Positions 52,768 to 62,778 of a stretch of DNA of 64,000 bases are shown here, piece after piece. Each line of letters opens with the position of its first letter. The first letter of the stretch is position 1. Both the position numbers and the translations under genes were made by a program. The stretch is from an uncultured Alphaproteobacteria bacterium. Its GTDB lineage: Bacteria; Pseudomonadota; Alphaproteobacteria; VGEJ01. The notes under the pieces are model-generated. The model searched no databases. It was not told the origin of the DNA and saw only the letters and a program-made list of their open reading frames with translations. The DNA is taken from assembly GCA_913041535.1 (NCBI GenBank), contig CAJWJK010000002.1, positions 62,001-126,000 on the forward strand, written 5' to 3'.

Positions 52768-54705
52768 GTGGGTAAATTCGGTCGAAATTTGGCGCTGTGG
52801 GTGATTATTGGTCTGCTGCTTATTGCCCTTTTTAATCTATTTCAGGGTCAGTCTTCTTCTGGCCCGGTAGTCTCTCTTGCCTTTTCCGATTTTCTTTCGG
52901 AAGTCGAGGAGGGTCGTGTAAGTGATGTAACCATGCAAGGTAATACTATTACTGGACACTATGAGGATGGGCGTGCGTTTAGCACTTATGCACCAGACGA
53001 CCCTGGTCTAGTGCCTCGTTTGCAGAAACATGGTGTAAAGATTAGTGCCGCCCCCGTAGATGATAACGTGCCGTCTTTATTTAGCATTCTTGTGTCCTGG
53101 TTCCCGATGCTTTTGTTGATCGGTGTATGGATCTTCTTTATGCGTCAGATGCAGTCGGGCGGTGGTAAGGCTATGGGTTTTGGAAAGTCCAAAGCTCGGT
53201 TGCTTACCGAGCGTCAAGGGCGGATTACTTTTAATGATGTGGCAGGTATTGATGAGGCTAAAGAAGAGCTTGAGGAGATTGTGGAATTCTTGAAGGATCC
53301 TCAGCGATTTCAGCGCCTCGGGGGGAGAATTCCGAAAGGAGCTTTACTGGTAGGTCCGCCAGGAACAGGGAAGACACTGCTCGCACGAGCTATAGCTGGT
53401 GAGGCCAATGTTCCGTTTTTTACTATATCTGGTTCAGACTTTGTAGAAATGTTCGTCGGTGTTGGAGCCAGCAGAGTGAGAGACATGTTTGAGCAGGGCA
53501 AGAAAAATGCACCCTGCATAATTTTTATTGATGAGATTGATGCGGTTGGACGGCATCGAGGTGCTGGTTTGGGCGGCGGAAATGATGAGAGAGAGCAAAC
53601 GCTTAACCAATTGTTGGTTGAGATGGATGGTTTTGAGGCAGCTGAGGGCGTGATTCTCGTTGCAGCTACTAATAGGCCCGATGTGCTTGATCCGGCATTG
53701 CTTCGGCCAGGTCGGTTCGATCGGCAGGTAGTTGTACCAAACCCTGATATATTGGGACGTGAGAAGATTTTAAAAGTTCATATGCGTAAGGTGCCATTAG
53801 CGCCAGATGTAGAAGCCCGCACTATAGCCCGCGGCACACCGGGGTTTTCCGGTGCTGATTTAGCAAATCTGGTGAACGAATCTGCGTTGTTAGCAGCTCG
53901 TAAAGGTAAGCGAGTAGTGACAATGAGTGACTTTGAAGAAGCAAAAGACAAGGTGATGATGGGTGCCGAGCGTCGGTCAATGGTGATGACTGAGGAGGAA
54001 CGGCGGTTGACGGCTTACCATGAAGGGGGTCATGCATTGGTTACTGCGTACTGCCCAGAAAGCGATCCAATCCACAAAGCTACAATTATACCGCGTGGGC
54101 AGGCGTTGGGCTTGGTTCAACGTTTGCCAGAAGGTGATCGTTATTCTCATGCTAGGAACTATCTTGAGGATTCGCTAGCAATCGCGATGGGTGGTCGTGT
54201 GGCAGAAGAGATAATTTATGGGAAGGATCGAGTCACCACGGGCGCAGCAAGTGATATTAAGCAGGCTACTGACCTTGCTCGAAAAATGGTAACGGAATGG
54301 GGGATGAGTGGCGAACTCGGACCGCTTCGCTTCAGTGATAACGAAGAGGAGGTTTTCCTTGGTCACTCTGTCACACAGCGAAAGAATGTCTCGGAGGCAA
54401 CTGCTCGCGTTATCGATGCGGAGATAAAACAGCTAATTGACACTGCTGATAAACGCGCTCGGGAAATCATAACAACTCATCTTGACGAATTACATCGATT
54501 AGCTAATTCACTACTAGAATATGAAACGCTTACGGGCGACGAGATTGCAGCAGTACTTCGTGGGGAAGAAATCCACTCTGATACCGATGGATCTACAAAT
54601 GGAGAGCTTGGTGTTAGAGGATCCGTTCCATCAGCGGGCGGACGGCGTGACAAGGGACATAAAGCGCCAGGTGGGCTAGAACCAGAGCCTCAACCGGGCT
54701 CTTAA
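52768..54705 (+). CDS. ftsH: ATP-dependent zinc metalloprotease FtsH
   Basis: 645-aa membrane-bound AAA+ protease that degrades misfolded membrane proteins and regulators such as LpxC and sigma32. Helix 1 spans about residues 8-25 and helix 2 about 106-125. Walker A is GPPGTGKT (196-203), Walker [19 protein letters not shown] region [24 protein letters not shown]. The zinc site is HEGGH (418-422), a variant of HEAGH that keeps the HExxH ligands. A GTG start at 52768 is used. The upstream gap (52627-52767) has a TATTA(C/A/G)G tandem triplet, listed separately. Confidence 0.96.
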   Translation: MGKFGRNLALWVIIGLLLIALFNLFQGQSSSGPVVSLAFSDFLSEVEEGRVSDVTMQGNTITGHYEDGRAFSTYAPDDPGLVPRLQKHGVKISAAPVDDNVPSLFSILVSWFPMLLLIGVWIFFMRQMQSGGGKAMGFGKSKARLLTERQGRITFNDVAGIDEAKEELEEIVEFLKDPQRFQRLGGRIPKGALLVGPPGTGKTLLARAIAGEANVPFFTISGSDFVEMFVGVGASRVRDMFEQGKKNAPCIIFIDEIDAVGRHRGAGLGGGNDEREQTLNQLLVEMDGFEAAEGVILVAATNRPDVLDPALLRPGRFDRQVVVPNPDILGREKILKVHMRKVPLAPDVEARTIARGTPGFSGADLANLVNESALLAARKGKRVVTMSDFEEAKDKVMMGAERRSMVMTEEERRLTAYHEGGHALVTAYCPESDPIHKATIIPRGQALGLVQRLPEGDRYSHARNYLEDSLAIAMGGRVAEEIIYGKDRVTTGAASDIKQATDLARKMVTEWGMSGELGPLRFSDNEEEVFLGHSVTQRKNVSEATARVIDAEIKQLIDTADKRAREIITTHLDELHRLANSLLEYETLTGDEIAAVLRGEEIHSDTDGSTNGELGVRGSVPSAGGRRDKGHKAPGGLEPEPQPGS

Positions 54706-54731
54706 GCAGTAGATTCGGCTCGGGTAACGTC

Positions 54732-55847
54732 GTGGCAAACCTGATGCCACCAAGGTGTGACCCTGATGACAAGGTCTATCTGTGGCCACGGGGCTTAACC
54801 TTTGGCCAATCAGATGAGTCTTGGAGCAAGCTTGCTGGAGGTGCTTTGTGTTATCATTCCATTGAGATTCTAATACGCAATGTGGCTGGCAGTGTTTGCT
54901 CCTTCTCTGCGGGACCGGACGCAGTTAGAGACTGGGTGTCTGGTCTAAGCAATCCTATCTCCGAACGCATCAATGCCTTGCTTCTCGCAATCGAAAATCC
55001 GCGGATTCCAATGCTTAATCTCGATTGGACGAAACCAAACTTGATGGGCATTCTTAATGTAACTCCTGACAGTTTTTCTGATGGTGGCCGCTATTTAGAT
55101 AGAAAGGATGCTATTGAGTACGGCCATGTATTGTGTGCGAGCGGTGCAAGAATTATTGATGTCGGGGGTGAAAGCACGCGACCCGGGGCTAAACCTATCT
55201 CCAGTCAACAGGAATTGGATAGAGTATTACCAATCGTAGCGGGTTTGAAAGATTTGCCAGTGCCTTTATCCATTGACACTCGGCAAGCGGCTGTAATGTC
55301 CGCTGCACTAGAGAACGGAGTGTCAATGATAAATGATATTAGTGCACTTAGTGCAGACCCCGATAGTCTCGATGTGGCCTCAAAATCAGATGTTCCGATC
55401 GTGCTGATGCATTGCCAGGGAGACCCTCATACAATGCAGAGGTCTCCAGTGTATAGCGATGTTGTGCTTGATGTCTTTGATTACCTGGAGTCGAGAATTC
55501 ACACTTGTATGGATGCGGGTATATCTCGTGCGCGGATCATTGTTGATCCAGGCATTGGTTTTGGGAAGACCCTTGAGCATAATGTAGAGCTGCTTCAGAA
55601 GCTTTCTCTATTTCATGGTCTAGGCTGCCCACTTCTAGTGGGCATGTCACGTAAAAATTTCATAGCTCAGCTGGACAGAGGTCAAGCTACCAATCATCGA
55701 TTGTCGGGATCTATAGCGGCATCACTCTGGGCTCTCAGTCAGGGTGCTCAACTGCTTAGAGTTCATGATGTTCAAGAGACCCTCGAAGCCATTAACATAT
55801 GGCTACCTCTTCAGTTTGGCTTTCGGGAGTCGGAGTATGCTAAATGA
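54732..55847 (+). CDS. folP: dihydropteroate synthase
   Basis: 371 aa; makes dihydropteroate from DHPPP and PABA in folate synthesis. The core begins about residue 101: TKPNLMGILNVTPDSFSDGGRYLD, then IIDVGGESTRPGAKPI, PLSIDTRQAA, MINDISAL, VLMHCQGDPHTMQ, IIVDPGIGFGKTLEHN and LVGMSRKNFI, all standard. The N-terminal 100 residues are an extension without clear motif, as in other alphaproteobacteria. GTG 54732 start. It sits between ftsH and glmM, 27 and 25 bases away. Confidence 0.94.
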   Translation: MANLMPPRCDPDDKVYLWPRGLTFGQSDESWSKLAGGALCYHSIEILIRNVAGSVCSFSAGPDAVRDWVSGLSNPISERINALLLAIENPRIPMLNLDWTKPNLMGILNVTPDSFSDGGRYLDRKDAIEYGHVLCASGARIIDVGGESTRPGAKPISSQQELDRVLPIVAGLKDLPVPLSIDTRQAAVMSAALENGVSMINDISALSADPDSLDVASKSDVPIVLMHCQGDPHTMQRSPVYSDVVLDVFDYLESRIHTCMDAGISRARIIVDPGIGFGKTLEHNVELLQKLSLFHGLGCPLLVGMSRKNFIAQLDRGQATNHRLSGSIAASLWALSQGAQLLRVHDVQETLEAINIWLPLQFGFRESEYAK

Positions 55848-55872
55848 TTGATTTCAACTAAGGCCAAACTCA

Positions 55873-57231
55873 ATGGCTCAAATCTATTTCGGAACTGATG
55901 GAATACGCGGGATCTCTAACCGAGATCCGATGACGGCTGAAACCACCATGCGTATAGGAATGGCAGTTGGAAGCGTGTTCACTCATTCCAAGAGTGTCCG
56001 TCGTGCAGTCATCGGCAAGGATACCAGACTTTCGGGATACTTATTGGAGCCTGCGCTTACAGCAGGCCTGATTTCGGTTGGCATGGATGTGGTTATAGGA
56101 GGTCCTATGCCTACACCGGCTCTTGCAATGCTGACCAAAAGCTTAGGTGCGGATCTTGGTGTAATGATTTCTGCATCACACAATCCATACCAAGATAATG
56201 GAATCAAACTTTTTTCGTCCGATGGGCATAAGCTATCAGATGAGTTAGAGGCGAAGATAGAGGAGCGTATTGATTCTGAGCTGGAACAGTTTCGCGAAGC
56301 TCCAGAGCGACTTGGTAGAGCACACCGTTTAAAGGATGGTCAAAATCGTTACATCGAATCGGTAAAGAAAACGTTTCCTGATAATCTGACCCTTAGAGGA
56401 CTGCGAATCGTTGTCGACTGTGCAAATGGCGCCGCATACCGAGTCGCTCCAACTATTTTGTCGGAATTGGGAGCTGAGGTAATCACACTTGGAGTCAATC
56501 CTAATGGTACCAACATAAACCGAGCGTGTGGTTCGACTCATCCAGAACACATGCAAAAACAAGTTATGCTTTGTAGTGCAGATGTCGGACTTTCTTTGGA
56601 TGGAGATGCGGACCGTTTGCTCATGGCAGATGATACTGGGGCTTTAATTGATGGTGATCAAATACTGGCACTTATTGCGAAGAGATATCATGCATCGGGG
56701 GAGTTGACAGGTGGCGGTGTGGTCGGGACGGTCATGTCAAACTTAGGGCTAGAGAATTATCTTGCTGAACTAGGGCTAGATTTGGAAAGGACACGGGTGG
56801 GCGACCGTTATGTAGTTGAACATATGAGGAAATGCGGTTTTAACCTTGGAGGCGAACAATCCGGCCACATAGTGCTGAGCGACTTTGCCACTACAGGAGA
56901 TGGCCTTGTTGCTGCACTCCAATGTCTTGCGGTTTTAGTTGAATCGGAGAAGTTGTCTAGCGAAGTGTTACGGTGTTTTGAGGCGATTCCCCAAACTATT
57001 CATAATATTAATTTGGAAAATATGGATACGGAAGACACTCAGTTGGATGCCGCAATAATTGTGGAAGCAACCAAAGTGGGTGAGAGTATTCTTAAAGGTA
57101 GAGGTAGGTTGCTTATTCGTCCATCAGGCACAGAACCGGTCATTCGTGTGATGGTTGAGGGTGAAGACGAAAGTCTTATAGATAAGGTAGTTAGTGAAGT
57201 ATCCAATGTATTGTTGGGTTGTACAAATTAG
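55873..57231 (+). CDS. glmM: phosphoglucosamine mutase
   Basis: 452-aa enzyme that turns glucosamine-6-phosphate into glucosamine-1-phosphate for cell-wall precursors. IYFGTDGIRGISNRDPMTAE opens the protein, the phosphoserine site is MISASHNPYQDNGIKLF with Ser102, the metal loop is SLDGDADRLLMAD, the sugar loop GGEQSGHIVLSD and the phosphate loop RPSGTEPVIRVMVEG. Complete and of normal length. It lies after folP, as in many bacteria. Confidence 0.96.
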   Translation: MAQIYFGTDGIRGISNRDPMTAETTMRIGMAVGSVFTHSKSVRRAVIGKDTRLSGYLLEPALTAGLISVGMDVVIGGPMPTPALAMLTKSLGADLGVMISASHNPYQDNGIKLFSSDGHKLSDELEAKIEERIDSELEQFREAPERLGRAHRLKDGQNRYIESVKKTFPDNLTLRGLRIVVDCANGAAYRVAPTILSELGAEVITLGVNPNGTNINRACGSTHPEHMQKQVMLCSADVGLSLDGDADRLLMADDTGALIDGDQILALIAKRYHASGELTGGGVVGTVMSNLGLENYLAELGLDLERTRVGDRYVVEHMRKCGFNLGGEQSGHIVLSDFATTGDGLVAALQCLAVLVESEKLSSEVLRCFEAIPQTIHNINLENMDTEDTQLDAAIIVEATKVGESILKGRGRLLIRPSGTEPVIRVMVEGEDESLIDKVVSEVSNVLLGCTN

Positions 57232-57318
57232 GTTGTAGTATTCTATGCAATTGATTTTACGAATTATTTGGGACGGTTGCGTTATGCGGGTGTGCGGCGA
57301 ATCCTTGGGTATCTGTAG

Positions 57319-58122
57319 GTGAGAGGCAGAGTCTTAATTGCTGCTGGGTCTGACTCGGGTGGTGGAGCGGGCATTCAAGCTGATGTAAAGACTGTAACGG
57401 CGTTGGCTGGGTTTGCAACGACCGCAATTACCGCACTAACCGCACAGAATACTTTCGGAGTGCACAGCATTGAGAAAGTAGACCCTAATTTTGTTGCACG
57501 ACAGATGGAGGTGGTGATTACGGATATTGGTGTTGATGCAGTCAAGACTGGAATGTTGCACAATGCTGGTGTGATAGAGGCTGTTGAGAATGTATATAGC
57601 GTGCACTGCAATGATGTCCCGTTGGTTGTTGATCCAGTGATGGTTGCAAAGGGTGGTGCAGTACTATTGCAAGAAGATGCTGTAGATGCGCTAAAAACTT
57701 ATCTTATTCCCTTAGCCACTGTCCTGACACCAAACATTCCCGAAGCAGAGGTTCTTTCGGGAATCGCTATAAGGGACGATAGTGATGTATCAAGGGCGGC
57801 AGAGAAGATTCTTGCATTGGGCTCTGCAGCAGTCTTGATAACAGGAGGGCATCGGGAAGGGGATCGTATAGTAGACACATTGTGTACTCCGGAATCTAAA
57901 GAGCAATTTGAATCTCCTCGGATTAATACACCGAATACCCACGGCAGCGGTTGTACCCTTGCTTCGGCGATTGCAACGTATCTTGCTAGAGGTCTCTCTC
58001 TCTCCAAGTCTGTAAGCTGCGCTCGTGCCTATGTTCATAAAGCAATCGTGCAAGCGCCGGGTTTAGGTGGTGGCGCAGGGCCCTTAGATCATACGCACAC
58101 GGTGCAGAATTGTAGCGAGTAG
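57319..58122 (+). CDS. thiD: hydroxymethylpyrimidine/phosphomethylpyrimidine kinase
   Basis: 267-aa ribokinase-fold enzyme of thiamine synthesis, phosphorylating HMP and HMP-P. Motifs are LIAAGSDSGGGAGIQADVKTVTAL, AITALTAQNTFGVHSI, VDAVKTGMLHN, VVDPVMVAKGG, LTPNIPEAEVLSG and the anion hole NTHGSGCTLASAIATYLA. It starts at GTG 57319, 87 bases after glmM. No thiamine riboswitch is visible ahead of it. Confidence 0.94.
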   Translation: MRGRVLIAAGSDSGGGAGIQADVKTVTALAGFATTAITALTAQNTFGVHSIEKVDPNFVARQMEVVITDIGVDAVKTGMLHNAGVIEAVENVYSVHCNDVPLVVDPVMVAKGGAVLLQEDAVDALKTYLIPLATVLTPNIPEAEVLSGIAIRDDSDVSRAAEKILALGSAAVLITGGHREGDRIVDTLCTPESKEQFESPRINTPNTHGSGCTLASAIATYLARGLSLSKSVSCARAYVHKAIVQAPGLGGGAGPLDHTHTVQNCSE

Positions 58123-58163
58123 TCAGTTTCCAACAATGTCGTCTATTAGCTAGCATCTAAGTT

Positions 58164-58949
58164 ATGAAATACCCTTTGTACCAAATTGATACTTTTACGG
58201 AAGCACCCTTTGCAGGAAATCCAGCAGCAGTTTGTTTGCTTTCCGATTGGTTGAACGACGATTTACTTCTTGCAATCTCAGCTGAGAATAATCTTTCAGA
58301 GACCGCGTTTATGATAGCCCGGGGAGCCAGTTACGATTTGCGTTGGTTTACCCCAACGATAGAAGTTGCACTGTGTGGGCATGCCACCTTGGCTGCTGCT
58401 TATGTGATTATGGCTAAGCTCGACCCTACGGCAAACATTGTGTCTTTCATGACTCGACAAAGTGGAGAGCTGACTGTGGAAAGAATTGATGATTGGTTCT
58501 GGCTCAACATGCCGGCCGTTCCAGCTGCCTCTTGCTCGGTCATTGAGCCAATCGCGAACGCTTTAGGGCGTACGCCAACGGAAGTTTATGTTGCACCACG
58601 CGATTATCTTGCGGTTTTTGGTGACGAGGATGATATCCGTTCTATACAGCCAAGTTTTGAATTGCTGATGGAGCTTGATCGTGACGGTTTAATTGTAACA
58701 GCACCGGGGGAGAAAGTTGATTTTGTTTCCCGTTTCTTTGCGCCGAAACTAGGCGTTTTGGAGGATCCTGTAACCGGATCAGCGCATTGTACGTTAACTC
58801 CATATTGGACAGATCGCCTTAGTCATAAAGAGTTGGTGGCTAATCAAATTTCGCCTCGTGGAGGCTATATTAGATGTATTGCTGATGATGATCGCGTCAG
58901 AGTCGGCGGGCGCTGTACACTCTATCTTGATGGTACAATCGACGTTTAA
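58164..58949 (+). CDS. PhzF family isomerase-like protein
   Basis: 261-aa protein of the PhzF fold (diaminopimelate-epimerase-like). YQIDTFTEAPFAGNPAAVCLL opens it, the catalytic Glu is Glu46 in NNLSETAFM, and DLRWFTPTIEVALCGHATLAAAYV and DPVTGSAHCTLTPYW complete the pattern. The family isomerises small substrates; outside phenazine clusters the role is unknown. It stands alone after thiD, convergent with an aminotransferase gene. Confidence 0.9.
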   Translation: MKYPLYQIDTFTEAPFAGNPAAVCLLSDWLNDDLLLAISAENNLSETAFMIARGASYDLRWFTPTIEVALCGHATLAAAYVIMAKLDPTANIVSFMTRQSGELTVERIDDWFWLNMPAVPAASCSVIEPIANALGRTPTEVYVAPRDYLAVFGDEDDIRSIQPSFELLMELDRDGLIVTAPGEKVDFVSRFFAPKLGVLEDPVTGSAHCTLTPYWTDRLSHKELVANQISPRGGYIRCIADDDRVRVGGRCTLYLDGTIDV

Positions 58950-59083
58950 GTTGACGTGCTCAAATTTTCCTATGCCTGCACTGGAGGTCGGTGGCGTGGG
59001 TATGGTTGTAGCGCATATGCGATTGCTGTGGTGACTTCATATATGCCTACTCAGCATAGTTGTCACAAAACTGAAAAAAATAG

Positions 59084-60241
59084 TTAAAACTCAGTATCTA
59101 GAGCCTCAAAGAAGCGATCAATATCCGAATCAGAGTTCCACAAGTGGGGCGTAACTCGTATTGAATTACCTCGTGCACTGACATATACATTTCGAGAAGC
59201 AAGACGTTGAAGAAGTCCCTTGGGAATGCCATTTTTGCAACGAAGGCCTAGAAAATGGCCAGCACGATGTTGGTCGGAGACAGAGCTTAGGCCAAGACTT
59301 GATGCGCGCTCCGCGATGTATAAGTTGCGGGCAGAGAGTGTGTCATAAATAGTTTGAATCTTCCAAGCCAAGAGCTGTTCCAGCGCAGCGATTACCATGG
59401 GCATGAGCGCAAAGTTAGAGTGCTCACCAACGTCGTAACGTCGCGCACCTATTTGATATTCATCTCGGTAGGCGACGAGGTTTGAAAAATTTTCACTACC
59501 TGCTCGCTGCATCCAGCTATATTCAAGTGGCTGTCCTTCCTGAAGATGGGGGGCAACATAGCAAAAACCCATACTGTAGGGGCCTAAAAGCCATTTGTAC
59601 GCTGCACAAGAGAGGTAGTCAGGTTTTACTGCCGCGACATCGAAAGGCAAAGCACCAAGTGATTGTGTTACATCTAAAACGAGGGAAGCTCCCACATCCC
59701 GACAGAGCGCACCTATCTCAATTAGGTCAATAAGGCTTCCATCAGTCCAGTGGCAGTTGGGGAGGGCAACAATTCGGGTTTGTTCGTTAATGGTCGCCTT
59801 AATAGCTTTAGTCCAGTTGTCGTCAGCGGGCCTTTTTACTGTATGAATCTGAGCACTTTCTCGGCTCGCTAGTTCTCGCCAAGGGTATACGTTAGACGGA
59901 AACTGGTCTTCAATAACAACAATGTTCTGGCCCGATTTAACTTCTATATTGGCCATAGCGATCGCTAGTCCATAACTAGCAGAAGGCACAAGGGCAATGT
60001 CATCGCATGTTGCGCCTATGATGCGAGCGAAGAGATTGCGGGCTCTTTCCGAGCTAAGAAAAAAGTCTTCTGGAGTGATTTGCCATGGCTGGGACTTTCT
60101 TCCTACACCGGTAAGGCCTGATTGCCTAACAGATTTTAGGAGTGGAGAGATGTACGCACAATTCAGATAAATTATTTCATCAGGAATGTCGAACAAGTGC
60201 CTTTGGCAGGGAATCATGGGGACCGCATAGATTGACGTCAT
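59084..60241 (-). CDS. class V PLP-dependent aminotransferase
   Basis: About 385-aa fold-type I enzyme of the class V group (isopenicillin-N epimerase / cysteine desulfurase-like). YLNCAYISPLLKSVRQSG opens the fold, ALVPSASYGLAIAMANIEV binds the cofactor phosphate, LVLDVTQSLGALPFDV has the ring-binding Asp and DYLSCAAYKWLLGPYSMGF the Schiff-base Lys (about 216). The reaction is unclear. The track start at 60334 is too long; ATG 60241 or 60217 is likelier. The gene is divergent from serC, with 112 bases between the chosen starts. Confidence 0.82.
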   Translation of the reverse strand: MTSIYAVPMIPCQRHLFDIPDEIIYLNCAYISPLLKSVRQSGLTGVGRKSQPWQITPEDFFLSSERARNLFARIIGATCDDIALVPSASYGLAIAMANIEVKSGQNIVVIEDQFPSNVYPWRELASRESAQIHTVKRPADDNWTKAIKATINEQTRIVALPNCHWTDGSLIDLIEIGALCRDVGASLVLDVTQSLGALPFDVAAVKPDYLSCAAYKWLLGPYSMGFCYVAPHLQEGQPLEYSWMQRAGSENFSNLVAYRDEYQIGARRYDVGEHSNFALMPMVIAALEQLLAWKIQTIYDTLSARNLYIAERASSLGLSSVSDQHRAGHFLGLRCKNGIPKGLLQRLASRNVYVSARGNSIRVTPHLWNSDSDIDRFFEALDTEF

Positions 60242-60353
60242 AGAATATGTATCCAGACCACGAGAGAATTGCAGTGTCAATACGTTGGTACAGACGACGA
60301 ATCTTTTTGCTACATTGACAATGAAATTCTGCAATCTAGTATTCTTGTTCTCA

Positions 60354-61532
60354 ATGAGTCATTCCATCGCCATCCGCCGCCCTGATCGACGGCCAGTTGT
60401 GCCATATTTTTCCAGTGGGCCCTGTACAAAAAGACCAGGGTGGTCAGTAGAGGATCTTAACGCGGCAGCGTTGGGACGCGCTCATCGTTCAGAGGCTGGG
60501 TCTGAAAAGTTGTTAGAAGTTATTGACCGTAGCCGCAGAATTCTTGGTATTCCAAAGGATTATCGTATTGGAATTGTTCCGGGTTCTGACACTGGCGCCG
60601 TGGAAATGGCTCTGTGGTCGCTGTTGGGTCTACGAGGGGTCGATGTATTGGCCTGGGAGAGTTTTGGCTTCCGTTGGAGCGTGGACATTATTCATGAATT
60701 ACGTATTCAGGATGTAAGAGTTTTTGAAGCGGACTATGGAACTATACCTGATCTGGTGGATTGGGATACTGGTAGGGATTTAGTATTCACTTGGAACGGC
60801 ACGAGTTCGGGGGTTCGAGTTCCAGACGGTGATTGGATTTCTCCTGACCGAGAGGGCCTTGTGATTTGTGATGCTACTTCGGCCGTTTTTGCAATGCCAA
60901 TTCCGTGGAGAAAGCTAGATGTCGTTACATGGTCATGGCAGAAAGCACTTGGGGGGGAAGCAGCACATGGCATGATAGTATTTAGTCCAAAAGCGGTCGA
61001 ACGGCTTGCATCATTTGTACCTGATAGGCCGATACCAAGATTATTTAGGCTTGTTGATAATGGTCGTTTGAACGTAGGGGTATTTAGAGGCTTAGCTATA
61101 AATACACCATCACTCTTATGCGTGGAGGATGCAATCGATGCTCTGAAATGGGCTGAGTCAATTGGCGGGCTGGATGCATTGATGTCTCGTACTGAGGCTA
61201 ATCTAGCTGTGGTCTCAAAGTGGGTAGAAAAAACAGGTTGGGTAGAATTTCTTGCCCAAGACGACGGTATTCGTTCATCCACGTCGATCTGTCTGAGCAT
61301 TGTTGCTCCCTGGTTTTCCGCACTTGATCAAGTGGAAAAAGATAAGTTCATGAGCTTTTATGTGAAGGTGCTGGCTGATGAGGCTGTTGCCTACGATATC
61401 ATTAACCACCGTGATGCCCCTCCCGGATTACGAGTTTGGGGTGGGCCGACGGTCAATGCTTCAGACATGGTAGATCTCATGCCGTGGTTGGACTGGGCTT
61501 TTGAGAAAGCATGCAAGAAATACGCTGGATGA
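60354..61532 (+). CDS. serC: phosphoserine aminotransferase
   Basis: About 392 aa, of the alphaproteobacterial/methanogen-like SerC type. FSSGPCTKRPGWSVEDL opens it, IGIVPGSDTGAVEMALWSLLG binds the cofactor, ICDATSAVFAMPIPW holds the ring Asp and VTWSWQKALGGEAAHGMI the Schiff-base Lys197. It makes phosphoserine from 3-phosphohydroxypyruvate in serine synthesis. The track start at 60285 is 23 codons too long; ATG 60354 (MSHSIAIRRPDRRP) fits. serA, usually next, is absent and hisZ follows after about 97 bases. Confidence 0.92.
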   Translation: MSHSIAIRRPDRRPVVPYFSSGPCTKRPGWSVEDLNAAALGRAHRSEAGSEKLLEVIDRSRRILGIPKDYRIGIVPGSDTGAVEMALWSLLGLRGVDVLAWESFGFRWSVDIIHELRIQDVRVFEADYGTIPDLVDWDTGRDLVFTWNGTSSGVRVPDGDWISPDREGLVICDATSAVFAMPIPWRKLDVVTWSWQKALGGEAAHGMIVFSPKAVERLASFVPDRPIPRLFRLVDNGRLNVGVFRGLAINTPSLLCVEDAIDALKWAESIGGLDALMSRTEANLAVVSKWVEKTGWVEFLAQDDGIRSSTSICLSIVAPWFSALDQVEKDKFMSFYVKVLADEAVAYDIINHRDAPPGLRVWGGPTVNASDMVDLMPWLDWAFEKACKKYAG

Positions 61533-61629
61533 TCTTTAAGCCGATGGCTGTTGTTTGTTGTTCGTACAGCGTATCGTGCCATGTCGGTATATGGACACCG
61601 TTAATTGTGTTAATCGTGGGCGTGGTGCC

Positions 61630-62772
61630 ATGAAAAAATTGTCAACAATAATGCTACTCCCAGATGGGCTACAGGACACGTTACCTCCTGATGCAGAAGC
61701 CGAGGCGCAAACTACAAGTCGATTGCTAGAGACATTTGCATCTTTTGGCTATCAGAGGGTTGCGCCTCCGTTAGCAGAATTTGAAGGGACATTTCTCGAA
61801 GGGCCTGGCGCTGCTGTGGGGGCAAAGACATTCCGTATGGTTGATCCTCTATCACAAGAGATGCTGTGTGTAAGGCCAGATATAACTCCGCAAATCGCCC
61901 GTATTGCTGAATCGTGTTTATCCAATTTGGCACGCCCGCTTCGACTTTCGTATGCGGGACATATACTGCGTGGAAGTGGGACTCAGCTGTATCCGGAACG
62001 TCAGTTTTCACAGGTTGGGGTGGAACTTATAGGTGATAGTTCGCTTGCCGGTGACGTTGAAGTAATACTCCTCGCTCATGAGGCGTTGAGTTCTCTAGGC
62101 GTTGCCGATATTTCAATTGATCTCACAATACCAACGCTGGTGCCAATTATTTGTCGTGATCTTGGGCTTGGCGAGATAGAGACTAGTGAAGTACGTAGGG
62201 TTCTTGATCGCAAGGATACCGGTTCTCTTAAGGAAATGGATGTACCAGGGAGAGAATTATTTGAGAGTTTAATGCTTGCTGCCGGACCTGCTAATACGGC
62301 AATAGAGAAGATTGGGGCCTTAAATCTTCCGAATGAGGCAGGCAGGCATGTTGCTTTGTTGGAAGATTTGGTGAATCAACTAAGAGCCTTTGCGCCGTCA
62401 ATGGCTTTGACTGTAGACCCAGGAGAATTTCGTGGCGTAGAATACCATACCGGTGTTGCCTTTAACGTTTTTTCTCGTGGCGCCCGCGGTGAGCTCTGCG
62501 GAGGTGGTCGCTATTGCTTGTATGGTGGAGAGAAAGCGACTGGTTTTACCATTTACATGGAGAGTTTGCAGGGCGTAATTCCGAATGATCCAGAACCGTC
62601 TCGTATATATATTCCCTTTGGTGGAGATGCTGAGAAAGCCCGTCAACTTAGGCGGAAAGGGTGGCGAACGGTTGCAGGGCTACAATCAACGGATAGTGAA
62701 CGCGCGGAAGCTGTCAGGCTCGGCTGCACACATATCTTTGAAAATGGTGAACCTCAGTTGTTGGATGGATAG
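61630..62772 (+). CDS. hisZ: ATP phosphoribosyltransferase regulatory subunit
   Basis: About 380-aa HisRS-like protein that activates short HisG in the first step of histidine synthesis. LLPDGLQDTLPPDAEAE and FASFGYQRVAPPLAEFEGTFLEGPGAAVGAKTFRMVDPLSQEMLCVRPDITPQIARIA are the class II-like motifs; the C-terminal anticodon-binding domain of true HisRS is missing. ATG 61630 (MKKLSTIMLLPDGL) is preferred to the track start. purA begins seven bases downstream. hisG is not in the window. Confidence 0.93.
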   Translation: MKKLSTIMLLPDGLQDTLPPDAEAEAQTTSRLLETFASFGYQRVAPPLAEFEGTFLEGPGAAVGAKTFRMVDPLSQEMLCVRPDITPQIARIAESCLSNLARPLRLSYAGHILRGSGTQLYPERQFSQVGVELIGDSSLAGDVEVILLAHEALSSLGVADISIDLTIPTLVPIICRDLGLGEIETSEVRRVLDRKDTGSLKEMDVPGRELFESLMLAAGPANTAIEKIGALNLPNEAGRHVALLEDLVNQLRAFAPSMALTVDPGEFRGVEYHTGVAFNVFSRGARGELCGGGRYCLYGGEKATGFTIYMESLQGVIPNDPEPSRIYIPFGGDAEKARQLRRKGWRTVAGLQSTDSERAEAVRLGCTHIFENGEPQLLDG

Positions 62773-62778
62773 GCAGGC